NCBI GenBank assembly: GCA_024638395.1
Contig: JAHEKK010000227.1
Coordinates: forward strand, 1-5,862
Direction of reading: 5' to 3'
Length of the DNA: 5,862 bases
Source of the DNA: Gemmatimonadota bacterium
GTDB taxonomy: Bacteria; Gemmatimonadota; Gemmatimonadetes; Longimicrobiales; Gaopeijiaceae
Position numbers and translations under genes: made by a program. Under the pieces are notes generated by a model that was not told where the DNA came from, ran no database searches, and saw only the letters and a program-made list of their open reading frames with translations. This document shows, one piece after another, positions 1 through 5,103 of this stretch. Numbering within the stretch: position 1 is the first letter of the stretch; the number at the start of each line of letters is the position of its first letter.

Positions 1-2
1 AC

Positions 3-224
3 CAGTTCCTCCCCGTGATCCTGGGCCAGTCCATCGAGAGCCCCCTCACCCGGTTCGTCATCGCATGCGCTTCCGTCACACAGCTCATCTACATGTCCGA
101 GGTCGGGGCGTTGCTCCTCAAATCCCGGCTCTCCATCGGGCTGGGCGACCTGGCGGCCATCTTCGCGCTGCGTACACTGATCACCGTGCCGATCTGTGCG
201 GCGATCGGACACTGGATCTTCTGA
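3..224 (+). CDS. C-terminal end of a YjiH-like (nucleoside-recognition 'gate' domain) inner-membrane protein, partial
   Basis: The frame is open from the left edge (first full codon at position 3, reading QFLPVILG) to a TGA at 222-224, so only the last 73 residues are present and the start lies outside the window. Two hydrophobic segments are visible: one around FVIACASVTQLIYMSEVGAL and one covering the last 25 residues (LAAIFALRTLITVPICAAIG), ending in HWIF. The 'SVTQLIYMSEVGALLL' and 'LRTLITVP' signatures match my recollection of the C-terminus of YjiH/COG3314 proteins, integral membrane proteins with a nucleoside-recognition gate domain whose transport substrate is not firmly known. Its stop codon lies 3 bp from that of the convergent HD-GYP gene. 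A GTG at 15 is in frame, but the reading frame and sequence pattern continue upstream of it, so it is unlikely to be the true start. The family call is from memory of motifs; that it is a membrane protein is clear. Confidence 0.6.
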   Translation, partial: QFLPVILGQSIESPLTRFVIACASVTQLIYMSEVGALLLKSRLSIGLGDLAAIFALRTLITVPICAAIGHWIF

Positions 225-227
225 GTT

Positions 228-1316
228 TCAGTCCCGGAAGGCCTCAAAGATCTCCCTGAGGCCCTCCTGGGATACCATCACGGCGTCCGCCACCTCGGGA
301 GCGAATTGACGGCCTGCCCCATCGACGATATGGGCAATGGCGGCATCCCACTCCCAGCCGTGCTTGTAGGGCCGGGTCGAAACGAGGGCGTCCAACACGT
401 CTCCCATGGCCACGATGCGGCTCGGGATCGGGATCTCTTCCCCGGCGAGGCCTCGCGGATACCCGGTGCCGTCCCACCGCTCGTGGTGGTTGAGGGCGAT
501 ATCGGCGGCGGCCTTGAGAAGCGGGGTGCGGCACTCGGCAAGGATCTCGTGTCCGATGGTGGTGTGCTGCTTCATGATCTGGAATTCGCTGTCGCTCAGC
601 CTCGACGGCTTCATCAAGATGTGGTCGGGCACCCCGATCTTTCCGATGTCGTGCAGGGGGGCGGCCAGGAACAAGGTGCGCTGCTGGATGGGGTGCAGAC
701 CCAGCTCTCCTCCGATCAGCTTGCTGAAGTGGGCCAGCCGGTGGGTGTGACTCCCGGACTGGGATTCACGGAAACCCAGAGCACGCGATAGAGAGAGAAT
801 GGCCTCCTGTTCCCGGTCCTCCAGGGCTCGGGTCGCCATGTCGACTTCGTCGGCCAGCCACTCCGAGCGCTGGTGCATGGCCCGATACCCCGTTCGCACC
901 GCCAACATGTTCTGGGTCCTGGCCTGGACCTCGCGGGCGGCAAGCGGTTTGGTCAGATAGTCGTTGGCGCCCGCTTCCAGCGCCTCGAACCGAAGCTCGG
1001 GATCCTGTGCGGCGGTCACTACCACGATGGGCACACCCGCCATGTGGGGCAGCGCCCGCAGCTCCTTGACGACGGAGACGCCGTCCAGCCCGGGCATCTG
1101 GTGGTCGGTAATGACCAGGTCGGGCTCGTTGTGCGTGCACCACCGCAACGCGTCCCGAGGCGCATTGAACGCTTCCAGGCGGACTCCCTCCAGACCGGCG
1201 AGCATCTCCGCCATCACCTCCCGGGCAAGGAGGTCATCGTCCACCAGAACGATGCGGGGGTTCTGTATCGAATCGCCGCTGACGGCGTGGGACCACCTCT
1301 TCGTACTACGCTCCAT
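228..1316 (-). CDS. Response regulator with HD-GYP output domain (RpfG-like cyclic-di-GMP phosphodiesterase)
   Basis: A 362-residue cytoplasmic two-domain protein. Residues about 20-137 form a CheY-like receiver: acidic cluster D26-D28, phospho-acceptor D71 in ITDHQMPG, T101, and K123 in the TKP motif, all intact. A linker, probably helical (about 145-175), leads to an HD-GYP domain (about 176-350). This has H190 and R193, the HD pair H222-D223 with K226 (HDIGKIGVPD), HHERWDGTGYP at 277-287 (GYP intact), and the downstream RIVAMGDVLDAL..RPYK signature. Intact HD-GYP domains hydrolyse cyclic-di-GMP to pGpG or GMP, usually lowering biofilm and raising motility or secretion. By analogy with RpfG, phosphorylation of D71 should gate activity. 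The ATG at 1316 is preceded by GGAGAG (1324-1319), supporting this start. No histidine kinase is in the window, so the partner is unknown. The gene is last in the leftward block, 139 bp after apt, and its stop almost abuts the convergent membrane gene. Function call is strong; physiological output is not inferable. Confidence 0.95.
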   Translation of the reverse strand: MERSTKRWSHAVSGDSIQNPRIVLVDDDLLAREVMAEMLAGLEGVRLEAFNAPRDALRWCTHNEPDLVITDHQMPGLDGVSVVKELRALPHMAGVPIVVVTAAQDPELRFEALEAGANDYLTKPLAAREVQARTQNMLAVRTGYRAMHQRSEWLADEVDMATRALEDREQEAILSLSRALGFRESQSGSHTHRLAHFSKLIGGELGLHPIQQRTLFLAAPLHDIGKIGVPDHILMKPSRLSDSEFQIMKQHTTIGHEILAECRTPLLKAAADIALNHHERWDGTGYPRGLAGEEIPIPSRIVAMGDVLDALVSTRPYKHGWEWDAAIAHIVDGAGRQFAPEVADAVMVSQEGLREIFEAFRD

Positions 1317-1455
1317 GTCTCTCCAATGCCTCTCCGGCCCACGGTGCAGAAGGCGCCTCGCTGTCGCCTGGTGGACTGAGTCTTCTTCGGCAGAGAAGCC
1401 AAGAAACGGAACCGGTTCTGCTCTGTGGACGCCGACCCCACGGCCTTCGGCCGCG
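1317..1455 (-). promoter_or_regulatory. apt/HD-GYP spacer with a 10-bp palindrome, candidate operator or promoter region
   Basis: This 139-bp gap separates apt from the HD-GYP gene on the same strand, enough for an independent promoter. It contains a perfect 10-bp palindrome GAACCGGTTC at 1409-1418, about 93 bp upstream of the HD-GYP start codon, and is locally less GC-rich around 1381-1420 than its surroundings. I see no convincing -35/-10 pair, no sigma-54 GG-N10-GC element and no complete sigma-28 element. The region is listed because it is the only place an HD-GYP-specific promoter could sit outside coding sequence. Confidence 0.25.
1439..1455 (-). terminator. GC hairpin directly after apt stop, weak terminator candidate
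   Basis: Immediately after the apt TGA, the minus-strand transcript can fold CGCGGCC / GAA / GGCCGUG into a 7-pair stem (one G-U) with a 3-nt loop. The bases that follow (GGGTCGGCG) contain no U-run, so it lacks the second half of an intrinsic terminator. It may instead be a transcript 3'-end stabiliser, a Rho-region structure, or chance in GC-rich DNA. Confidence 0.25.
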
Positions 1456-1971
1456 TCAAGCGTACTGGACGAGACTGAACACTTCGATGGGAGCCAGCGC
1501 TTCGCGTCCTCGGAGACCGGTCAGCTCGATCACGAAAGCGCAAGCCAGGATCTCGGCCCCCGACGGGCGCACCAACTCGACGCACGCGCCCATGGTCCCC
1601 CCGGTGGCGAGGAGATCGTCTACGAGAAGGACCCGGGCCCCCCTGTGGAACGCGTCTCTGTGGACCTCGAGGGAGTCGGACCCATACTCCAACTCGTAAT
1701 GGAAGGCGTCGGTGTCGAACGGGAGTTTCCCCGGTTTCCGGATGGGAACGAAGGACGCATCCAGAGCGATGGCCAAGGGCGCAGCGAAGATGAAGCCTCT
1801 GGCCTCGGCGGCGGCAACGGTCGTCACCCCCTGGCCCGCGAAACGCTCGGCAAGCAGGGAGACCGAGGCCTTGAACGCATCCGGATGGGCTAGCAGAGGT
1901 GTGATGTCGCGGAAGAGGATGCCTGCCGACGGGAAGTCGGGGATGCTCCTGATGTGTGCCCTGAGATCCAT
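1456..1971 (-). CDS. apt: Adenine phosphoribosyltransferase
   Basis: This 171-residue protein converts adenine and PRPP to AMP and pyrophosphate in cytoplasmic purine salvage. The length is typical of bacterial Apt (about 170-180). Family landmarks appear in order: PDFPSAGILFRDITPLL at 11-27, EARGF at 56-60, the RKPGKLP loop at 79-85, HYELEYGSDSLEVH at 91-104, and the PRPP-binding VLLVDDLLATGGT at 114-126, with both acidic residues and the TGGT turn intact. The ELTGLRGR tail (149-156) also fits. The frame stays open upstream to 2253, but family similarity begins at the ATG at 1971, which has GAGG at 1984-1981. The in-frame ATG at 1986 lacks a ribosome-binding site and would add MRWEG. One small departure is Ala at residue 63, where many Apt proteins have Gly (RGFIFG). 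It sits 157 bp after the monooxygenase gene, so operon membership is possible but unproven. Confidence 0.95.
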   Translation of the reverse strand: MDLRAHIRSIPDFPSAGILFRDITPLLAHPDAFKASVSLLAERFAGQGVTTVAAAEARGFIFAAPLAIALDASFVPIRKPGKLPFDTDAFHYELEYGSDSLEVHRDAFHRGARVLLVDDLLATGGTMGACVELVRPSGAEILACAFVIELTGLRGREALAPIEVFSLVQYA

Positions 1972-1982
1972 GCCTTCCCACC

Positions 1983-2111
1983 TCATCGGAGACCGACCGG
2001 CGTGGCGTCTACCCCGCGCAGGGCCCCCTGGACATCCGCGACACGTCCATCGGCCAGGACGTGTGCACCCTGTGAAACGGTCTGCATGGCGGCCGCCCCG
2101 CGATCGATCAT
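1983..2111 (-). CDS. Possible 42-residue leader ORF upstream of apt, unrecognised
   Basis: Between the monooxygenase and apt genes a short open frame runs from ATG at 2111 to TGA at 1985-1983, ending 11 bases before the apt start codon. It encodes a small, neutral, Ala/Gly/Val-rich peptide beginning MIDRGAAAMQTV. A TTG at 2132, overlapping the monooxygenase stop, would lengthen it to 49 residues. It has no good Shine-Dalgarno sequence, no recognisable domain and no signal peptide, and short open frames are expected by chance at this GC content. The position is suggestive because its stop codon overlaps the TGAGG that serves apt, and an 8-bp inverted repeat lies inside it. Alternatives are a chance frame or a decayed gene remnant. 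Confidence 0.2.
   Translation of the reverse strand: MIDRGAAAMQTVSQGAHVLADGRVADVQGALRGVDATPVGLR
2041..2064 (-). repeat. Perfect 8-bp inverted repeat (hairpin) in the apt leader
   Basis: The arms ACACGTCC (2041-2048) and GGACGTGT (2057-2064) are exact reverse complements separated by 8 nt. In the minus-strand transcript this gives an 8-pair stem with an 8-nt loop, about 70 nt before the apt start codon. A competing fold exists: TGGAC at the 3' arm can pair with GTCCA about 11 nt further downstream in the transcript, so the two hairpins are mutually exclusive. No U-tract follows either one. It could be an operator, a transcript-processing or attenuation structure, or chance. Confidence 0.4.
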
Positions 2112-2115
2112 GACC

Positions 2116-2126
2116 CGCGGTCCGCG
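2116..2126. repeat. 11-bp near-palindrome after monooxygenase stop
   Basis: CGCGG-T-CCGCG is a perfect 5-bp inverted repeat around one central base, 2 bp beyond the monooxygenase TGA (2131-2129). The loop is too small for an RNA hairpin without opening pairs. It is more plausibly a protein-binding palindrome or a GC-composition coincidence. Confidence 0.2.
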
Positions 2127-2128
2127 AA

Positions 2129-3532
2129 TCAACGCCGGTTCGTGCCTTCGGCCGCCTTCTCACCCCGCTGCACGGCGATGTACGAGAAGTTGAAGCACAT
2201 CTCTTCGTCCGAGCCAAAGCCGCCGAACACGGTCGCGCTACCGGGGTTCTCAAACACGCATTCCACGGTCAGTTGCGTCCGCTCCAGGTCCTCTGCCGAA
2301 AACACTTTGGGCTCGACGAACGTGAAGTCACGCTGCCAGGCCAGATCCCAGCGCGGAACGGAGAGGAGGGTCTCTCGCCGGCCGTTCCGGTCCGTCAGAT
2401 AGATGCGGCCGGAATGACCGATCGCGTGCATGTGGAGGTTGGCGGAGTGGATCTCCAGGGCTCCGATCTCGTCCTCGGGAACTTCGGTCACGGCCGCGAC
2501 GTACCCCACCCAGTCTCCCAGCGTCTCGGTAACCGCGTAGGTGGCCTGCTCGCCGGCCGGGATGACCATGGAACCGTTGCCCTCGCCGTTCAGCCAGCGG
2601 TTGTTGGTCTGGGCAAAATGAAAGGCCGGGCGCTGGACCTCGGCAGCGGTGGTGAACTCGAGGACCGTCCCTTCATCGGATTCCCCGGGGGCCTCCGCGG
2701 AGTAATAGTGCATTTGCACCACCAGGGCGCTCCCCGGCGCCATCGGAATCCCGGTCCCCTCGGGGAAGGACTGGCCGAACATGCCCGGGGCCCAGTGGGC
2801 CAGCCAGAAGTTGTTCCTGTTCAACTCTCTGACACCGTCGGGGTGCTGCGCTTCGTAGGCCTCACGCTCGGCCCTGCGCCCCAGCCTGTCCGGCAGAGCG
2901 CCGCCGAAGCACTGGTAGCCCAGGCCCTCCTCTCCTTCCGTCAACGCATGGAACTCTGCGCTCACTTCGGGAGACGCCGCATACACCACCGTGTGGTGCG
3001 CCACCCGGTCATTGCCCGGAACCGTCCGGAAGCCCGTCACGTAGCCGTGGCTCTCACCGGGCCAGTCCACCACAAAGCAACGGTAATCGTCGACGCGGTC
3101 CTGGTCGGGCTGGTATGCCATGCCCGGCATGATCTCGACGGAAATGTCCGGGACGAATGTCGGCGATGGGGACGTGGGACCGGACGACGTGGGTGTTACC
3201 TTGCCCTTGGGGAAGCCGGAATCCGCCCACCCACGGAACAGGACTACCGTCTCGTCGTCGAGAGACAGATCCCCTTCGTACTGCTGGTGCCCCGTCTCCG
3301 CGAGCCACGGCGGCATCCGCCGGCCGGCGACCATCCGGGTGATGTCCCGGTGCCGCTCATAAGCCTCCTCGGCGTCCTCCATGGAGAAGGCGATGCCTCC
3401 TTCGGCGTGGCAGCCCAGGCACCTTTCTTCGATGACCGGCCGGATGTCTCCGTAGTACTCCTGGGCTCCCAACGGAACGGCCGACAAGACCACCAATCCC
3501 GACACGAACCCGGCTCGCCGTAGGCAAAGCAT
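2129..3532 (-). CDS. Secreted cytochrome c/copper type II (PHM/DBM-like) monooxygenase
   Basis: A 467-residue exported protein. An N-terminal signal peptide (about 1-23, cleavage near LGAQ) leads into a small c-type heme domain with CLGCH at 38-42 and a probable distal Met at 73 (RRMPPW). A Ser/Thr/Pro-rich linker (112-126) precedes a two-lobed copper monooxygenase module. The module shows every ligand position known from peptidylglycine alpha-hydroxylating and dopamine beta-monooxygenases: the H179-H180 pair (AHHTVVY) and H275 (QMHYY) for one copper, and H367, H369 (HMHAIG) and M445 (EEMCFNF) for the other. Cysteines at 152, 208, 425 and 446 could form disulfides. Such enzymes hydroxylate C-H bonds next to N using O2 and one-electron donors. 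Here the heme domain may replace ascorbate as donor (inference). The ATG at 3532 shares its A with the upstream dipeptidase TGA (TGATG) and has GGAG at 3540-3537, so the two genes are coupled. Substrate unknown. Confidence 0.88.
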   Translation of the reverse strand: MLCLRRAGFVSGLVVLSAVPLGAQEYYGDIRPVIEERCLGCHAEGGIAFSMEDAEEAYERHRDITRMVAGRRMPPWLAETGHQQYEGDLSLDDETVVLFRGWADSGFPKGKVTPTSSGPTSPSPTFVPDISVEIMPGMAYQPDQDRVDDYRCFVVDWPGESHGYVTGFRTVPGNDRVAHHTVVYAASPEVSAEFHALTEGEEGLGYQCFGGALPDRLGRRAEREAYEAQHPDGVRELNRNNFWLAHWAPGMFGQSFPEGTGIPMAPGSALVVQMHYYSAEAPGESDEGTVLEFTTAAEVQRPAFHFAQTNNRWLNGEGNGSMVIPAGEQATYAVTETLGDWVGYVAAVTEVPEDEIGALEIHSANLHMHAIGHSGRIYLTDRNGRRETLLSVPRWDLAWQRDFTFVEPKVFSAEDLERTQLTVECVFENPGSATVFGGFGSDEEMCFNFSYIAVQRGEKAAEGTNRR

Positions 3533-4860
3533 CAGGCTCCGCCCTCCGTCTGCAATCGATCCGCCACGGCCTCAACCTCGTCGAGGACCCTCAGCAGGTT
3601 CCCACTCCACAGCATGCCGATCTCCTCTTCGGTGTACCCTCGTCTCACCAGCTCGAGAGTCACGTTGAACGTCTCCGAGGCATCGTCCCAGCCGTCCACC
3701 CCACCGCCTCCGTCGAAGTCGGAGCTTATCCCGACGTGCTCGATTCCCATGAGATTCACAAGGTAGTCGACATGGTCGATGAAGTCCGATACGCCGACAG
3801 GCTCGGCATCGACCTCGTCCTTCCGGGCCGATGACATCCGCCTGATCTCCTGGACCTGCTCGAAATAGGGCCCTCGCTCAGCCTCGGGGAGCGCTTGGAT
3901 CGCTGCCCGATCGAGGAGCTCGACGTCCATCTCACCCGCGATCTCCTCCTCGATGACGCGAAGAGCGTCCTGGAATGCAGCATTCTTCTCCGAATCGAGG
4001 TAGCTCCGGAACGCGACGGTCTGAACCACACCACCGTTTGCCGCCACGGCGCGGAGCTGCTCGTCATCCAGGTTGCGGCTGACGTCGTTGAGGGCTCGGG
4101 CCGACGAGTGCGAGGCGATGACCGGCGCTTCGCTGAGCTCGATCATCTGCATGATCGCATCCTTGGAGGGATGGGAGATGTCGATCATGATGCCGAGGCG
4201 ATTCATCTCCCGGACTGCCTCACGTCCAAGGTCGCTCAGGCCGTCGTGTAGCCATACGCCATCCCGCTCTCCGGTGTTCGAGTCGGAGAACTGGCTGTGG
4301 CCGTTGTGGGCCAGGGACATATACCGGCCACCCAGCTCATGGAACTCCTCGATTCGGTTCAAGTCCAGGCCGACGGGATAGGCGTTCTCAATCCCGATCA
4401 TGGCCACCTTCCTGCCGGAGGCGACGATTCGCCGGACGTCGTCGGACGTGTAGGCAATCTCGATGCGGTCGGGAGCCTGCTCCTCTGCGAGCCAGCGGAT
4501 CGCCCTAAACTTGTCGATGGCGTTCTCATACGCAGCGGCGTATCCGGCGTCGTCGAGGTCACCCTGTCCCGTGTACACGATGAACCACGCCACATCCAGG
4601 CCGCCGGCCTCCATCTTCGGGAGAGTGACCTGGGTCGGAAGATCCGACGTGTAGTTCCGCTCCTCAGTGAAGTTCTGGGTGTTGATGTCGTCGTGGGTGT
4701 CGAGAGTGATGACCCGGTCGTGAATCCCACGGGCCCGCTCCACCAGCTCGGCTTCGGTTTCGGCGGCGCCCTGGCCTTCGGCTCCGTCGCTCGGGCCGCA
4801 GCCGGCCATGATCAGGGCCGCAAGGGGAATCGCAAGCACGTATCGTGAACCGCTCTTCAT
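3532..4860 (-). CDS. Membrane dipeptidase (peptidase M19, renal dipeptidase family), lipoprotein
   Basis: A 442-residue zinc dipeptidase that cleaves dipeptides, and in this family often D-amino-acid or dehydro dipeptides. A lipoprotein signal (K2, R6, hydrophobic core, IMAG before C21) implies anchoring to a membrane on the periplasmic or outer face. Residues about 48-430 form the TIM-barrel. Its metal and substrate residues line up with human renal dipeptidase: H56 and D58 (DTHDD), bridging E158 (GIENAY), H185 (LAHNG), H230 (IDISH), H251 (ASHSS), R262 and D381 (SSDFDGG). The active site looks intact. A charged insert, probably helical (about 290-352), is also present, and I believe it occurs in other bacterial members. 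The frame is open to 5211, but the ATG at 4860 is chosen: AGGAAGG (4870-4864) lies just upstream, the lipoprotein signal starts there, and the 117 codons before it look non-coding and would cross the divergent gene. Its TGA overlaps the monooxygenase ATG. Confidence 0.94.
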   Translation of the reverse strand: MKSGSRYVLAIPLAALIMAGCGPSDGAEGQGAAETEAELVERARGIHDRVITLDTHDDINTQNFTEERNYTSDLPTQVTLPKMEAGGLDVAWFIVYTGQGDLDDAGYAAAYENAIDKFRAIRWLAEEQAPDRIEIAYTSDDVRRIVASGRKVAMIGIENAYPVGLDLNRIEEFHELGGRYMSLAHNGHSQFSDSNTGERDGVWLHDGLSDLGREAVREMNRLGIMIDISHPSKDAIMQMIELSEAPVIASHSSARALNDVSRNLDDEQLRAVAANGGVVQTVAFRSYLDSEKNAAFQDALRVIEEEIAGEMDVELLDRAAIQALPEAERGPYFEQVQEIRRMSSARKDEVDAEPVGVSDFIDHVDYLVNLMGIEHVGISSDFDGGGGVDGWDDASETFNVTLELVRRGYTEEEIGMLWSGNLLRVLDEVEAVADRLQTEGGA

Positions 4861-4863
4861 GAG

Positions 4864-4870
4864 CCTTCCT
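4864..4870 (-). promoter_or_regulatory. Ribosome-binding site of the dipeptidase gene
   Basis: AGGAAGG on the minus strand ends 3 nt before the ATG at 4860, with the AGGA core 6 nt away. It decides the start among several in-frame upstream candidates and places translation exactly at the lipoprotein signal. Confidence 0.8.
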
Positions 4871-4897
4871 GACGGCTGTGGTGTGAAAGCGCCTCTC

Positions 4898-4926
4898 GCG
4901 ACCCCGTTTTGCAGCACGAGGGTCGC
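4898..4926. repeat. 7-bp inverted repeat in dipeptidase leader, operator-like
   Basis: GCGACCC (4898-4904) and GGGTCGC (4920-4926) are exact reverse complements with a 15-nt spacer, lying 38-66 bp upstream of the dipeptidase ATG. The half-site centres are 22 bp apart, about two helical turns, as expected for a dimeric regulator contacting one DNA face. As RNA it would form a 7-pair stem with a large loop. No regulator gene is adjacent to support it. Confidence 0.3.
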
Positions 4927-5103
4927 TGGGCTGCAGGGGAAGTATGACGACAGCCGCCTCGACAGGCGAACCCCCTGGGGCAGCTCCCCACAGGTCTGGC
5001 TCACACGTTCGGCCGAGTTCCGGGAAGTGTCTCTGTAAAGAAATCTTCCGGGTTGGTCGAAAACCACTCCACGCCCCGCATGGAAAACGCACAATCGGCA
5101 CCC

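Larger units (their letters stand above)
4861..5103. promoter_or_regulatory. Divergent intergenic region between dipeptidase and Wzi-like genes
   Basis: This 243-bp spacer must hold the promoter for the leftward dipeptidase-monooxygenase unit and probably that of the rightward Wzi-like gene. Besides the repeat at 4898-4926, two small GC hairpins lie side by side: CGCCT/AGGCG at 4955-4968 (4-nt loop) and TGGGG/CCCCA at 4976-4990 (5-nt loop). On the minus strand, CATACT at 4941-4946 resembles a -10 box, but its -35 partner TTCGCC (18-bp spacing) is poor. On the plus strand the AT-richer patch at 5035-5070 is the likeliest promoter zone, without a clear consensus. No tRNA or riboswitch fold is evident. 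Confidence 0.45.

Noticed and set aside
1380..1400. Possible sigma-28 (flagellar-type) -10 element GCCGAAGA on the minus strand before the HD-GYP gene
   Set aside because: The matching -35 (TAAA) is absent at the required spacing, so the partial match is not enough.
1439..1455. Intrinsic terminator for apt
   Set aside because: A hairpin exists but no U-run follows it, so it is kept only as a weak candidate and not as a called terminator.
964..1893. 309-codon plus-strand open frame spanning the HD-GYP start, the spacer and apt
   Set aside because: Runs antisense through two well-identified genes and the gap between them. Composition (Ser/Arg/Pro-rich) is that of a shadow frame.
1972..2253. 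N-terminal extension of apt to 2253
   Set aside because: The extra 94 codons overlap the monooxygenase 3' end, are Arg/Gly/Pro-rich and show no similarity to Apt. The family N-terminus begins at 1971.
2273..3523. 416-codon plus-strand open frame antisense to the monooxygenase gene
   Set aside because: It mirrors the codon structure of a GC-rich gene with a complete set of family motifs on the other strand. Its translation is low-complexity, rich in Gly, Arg, His and Val, with no domain.
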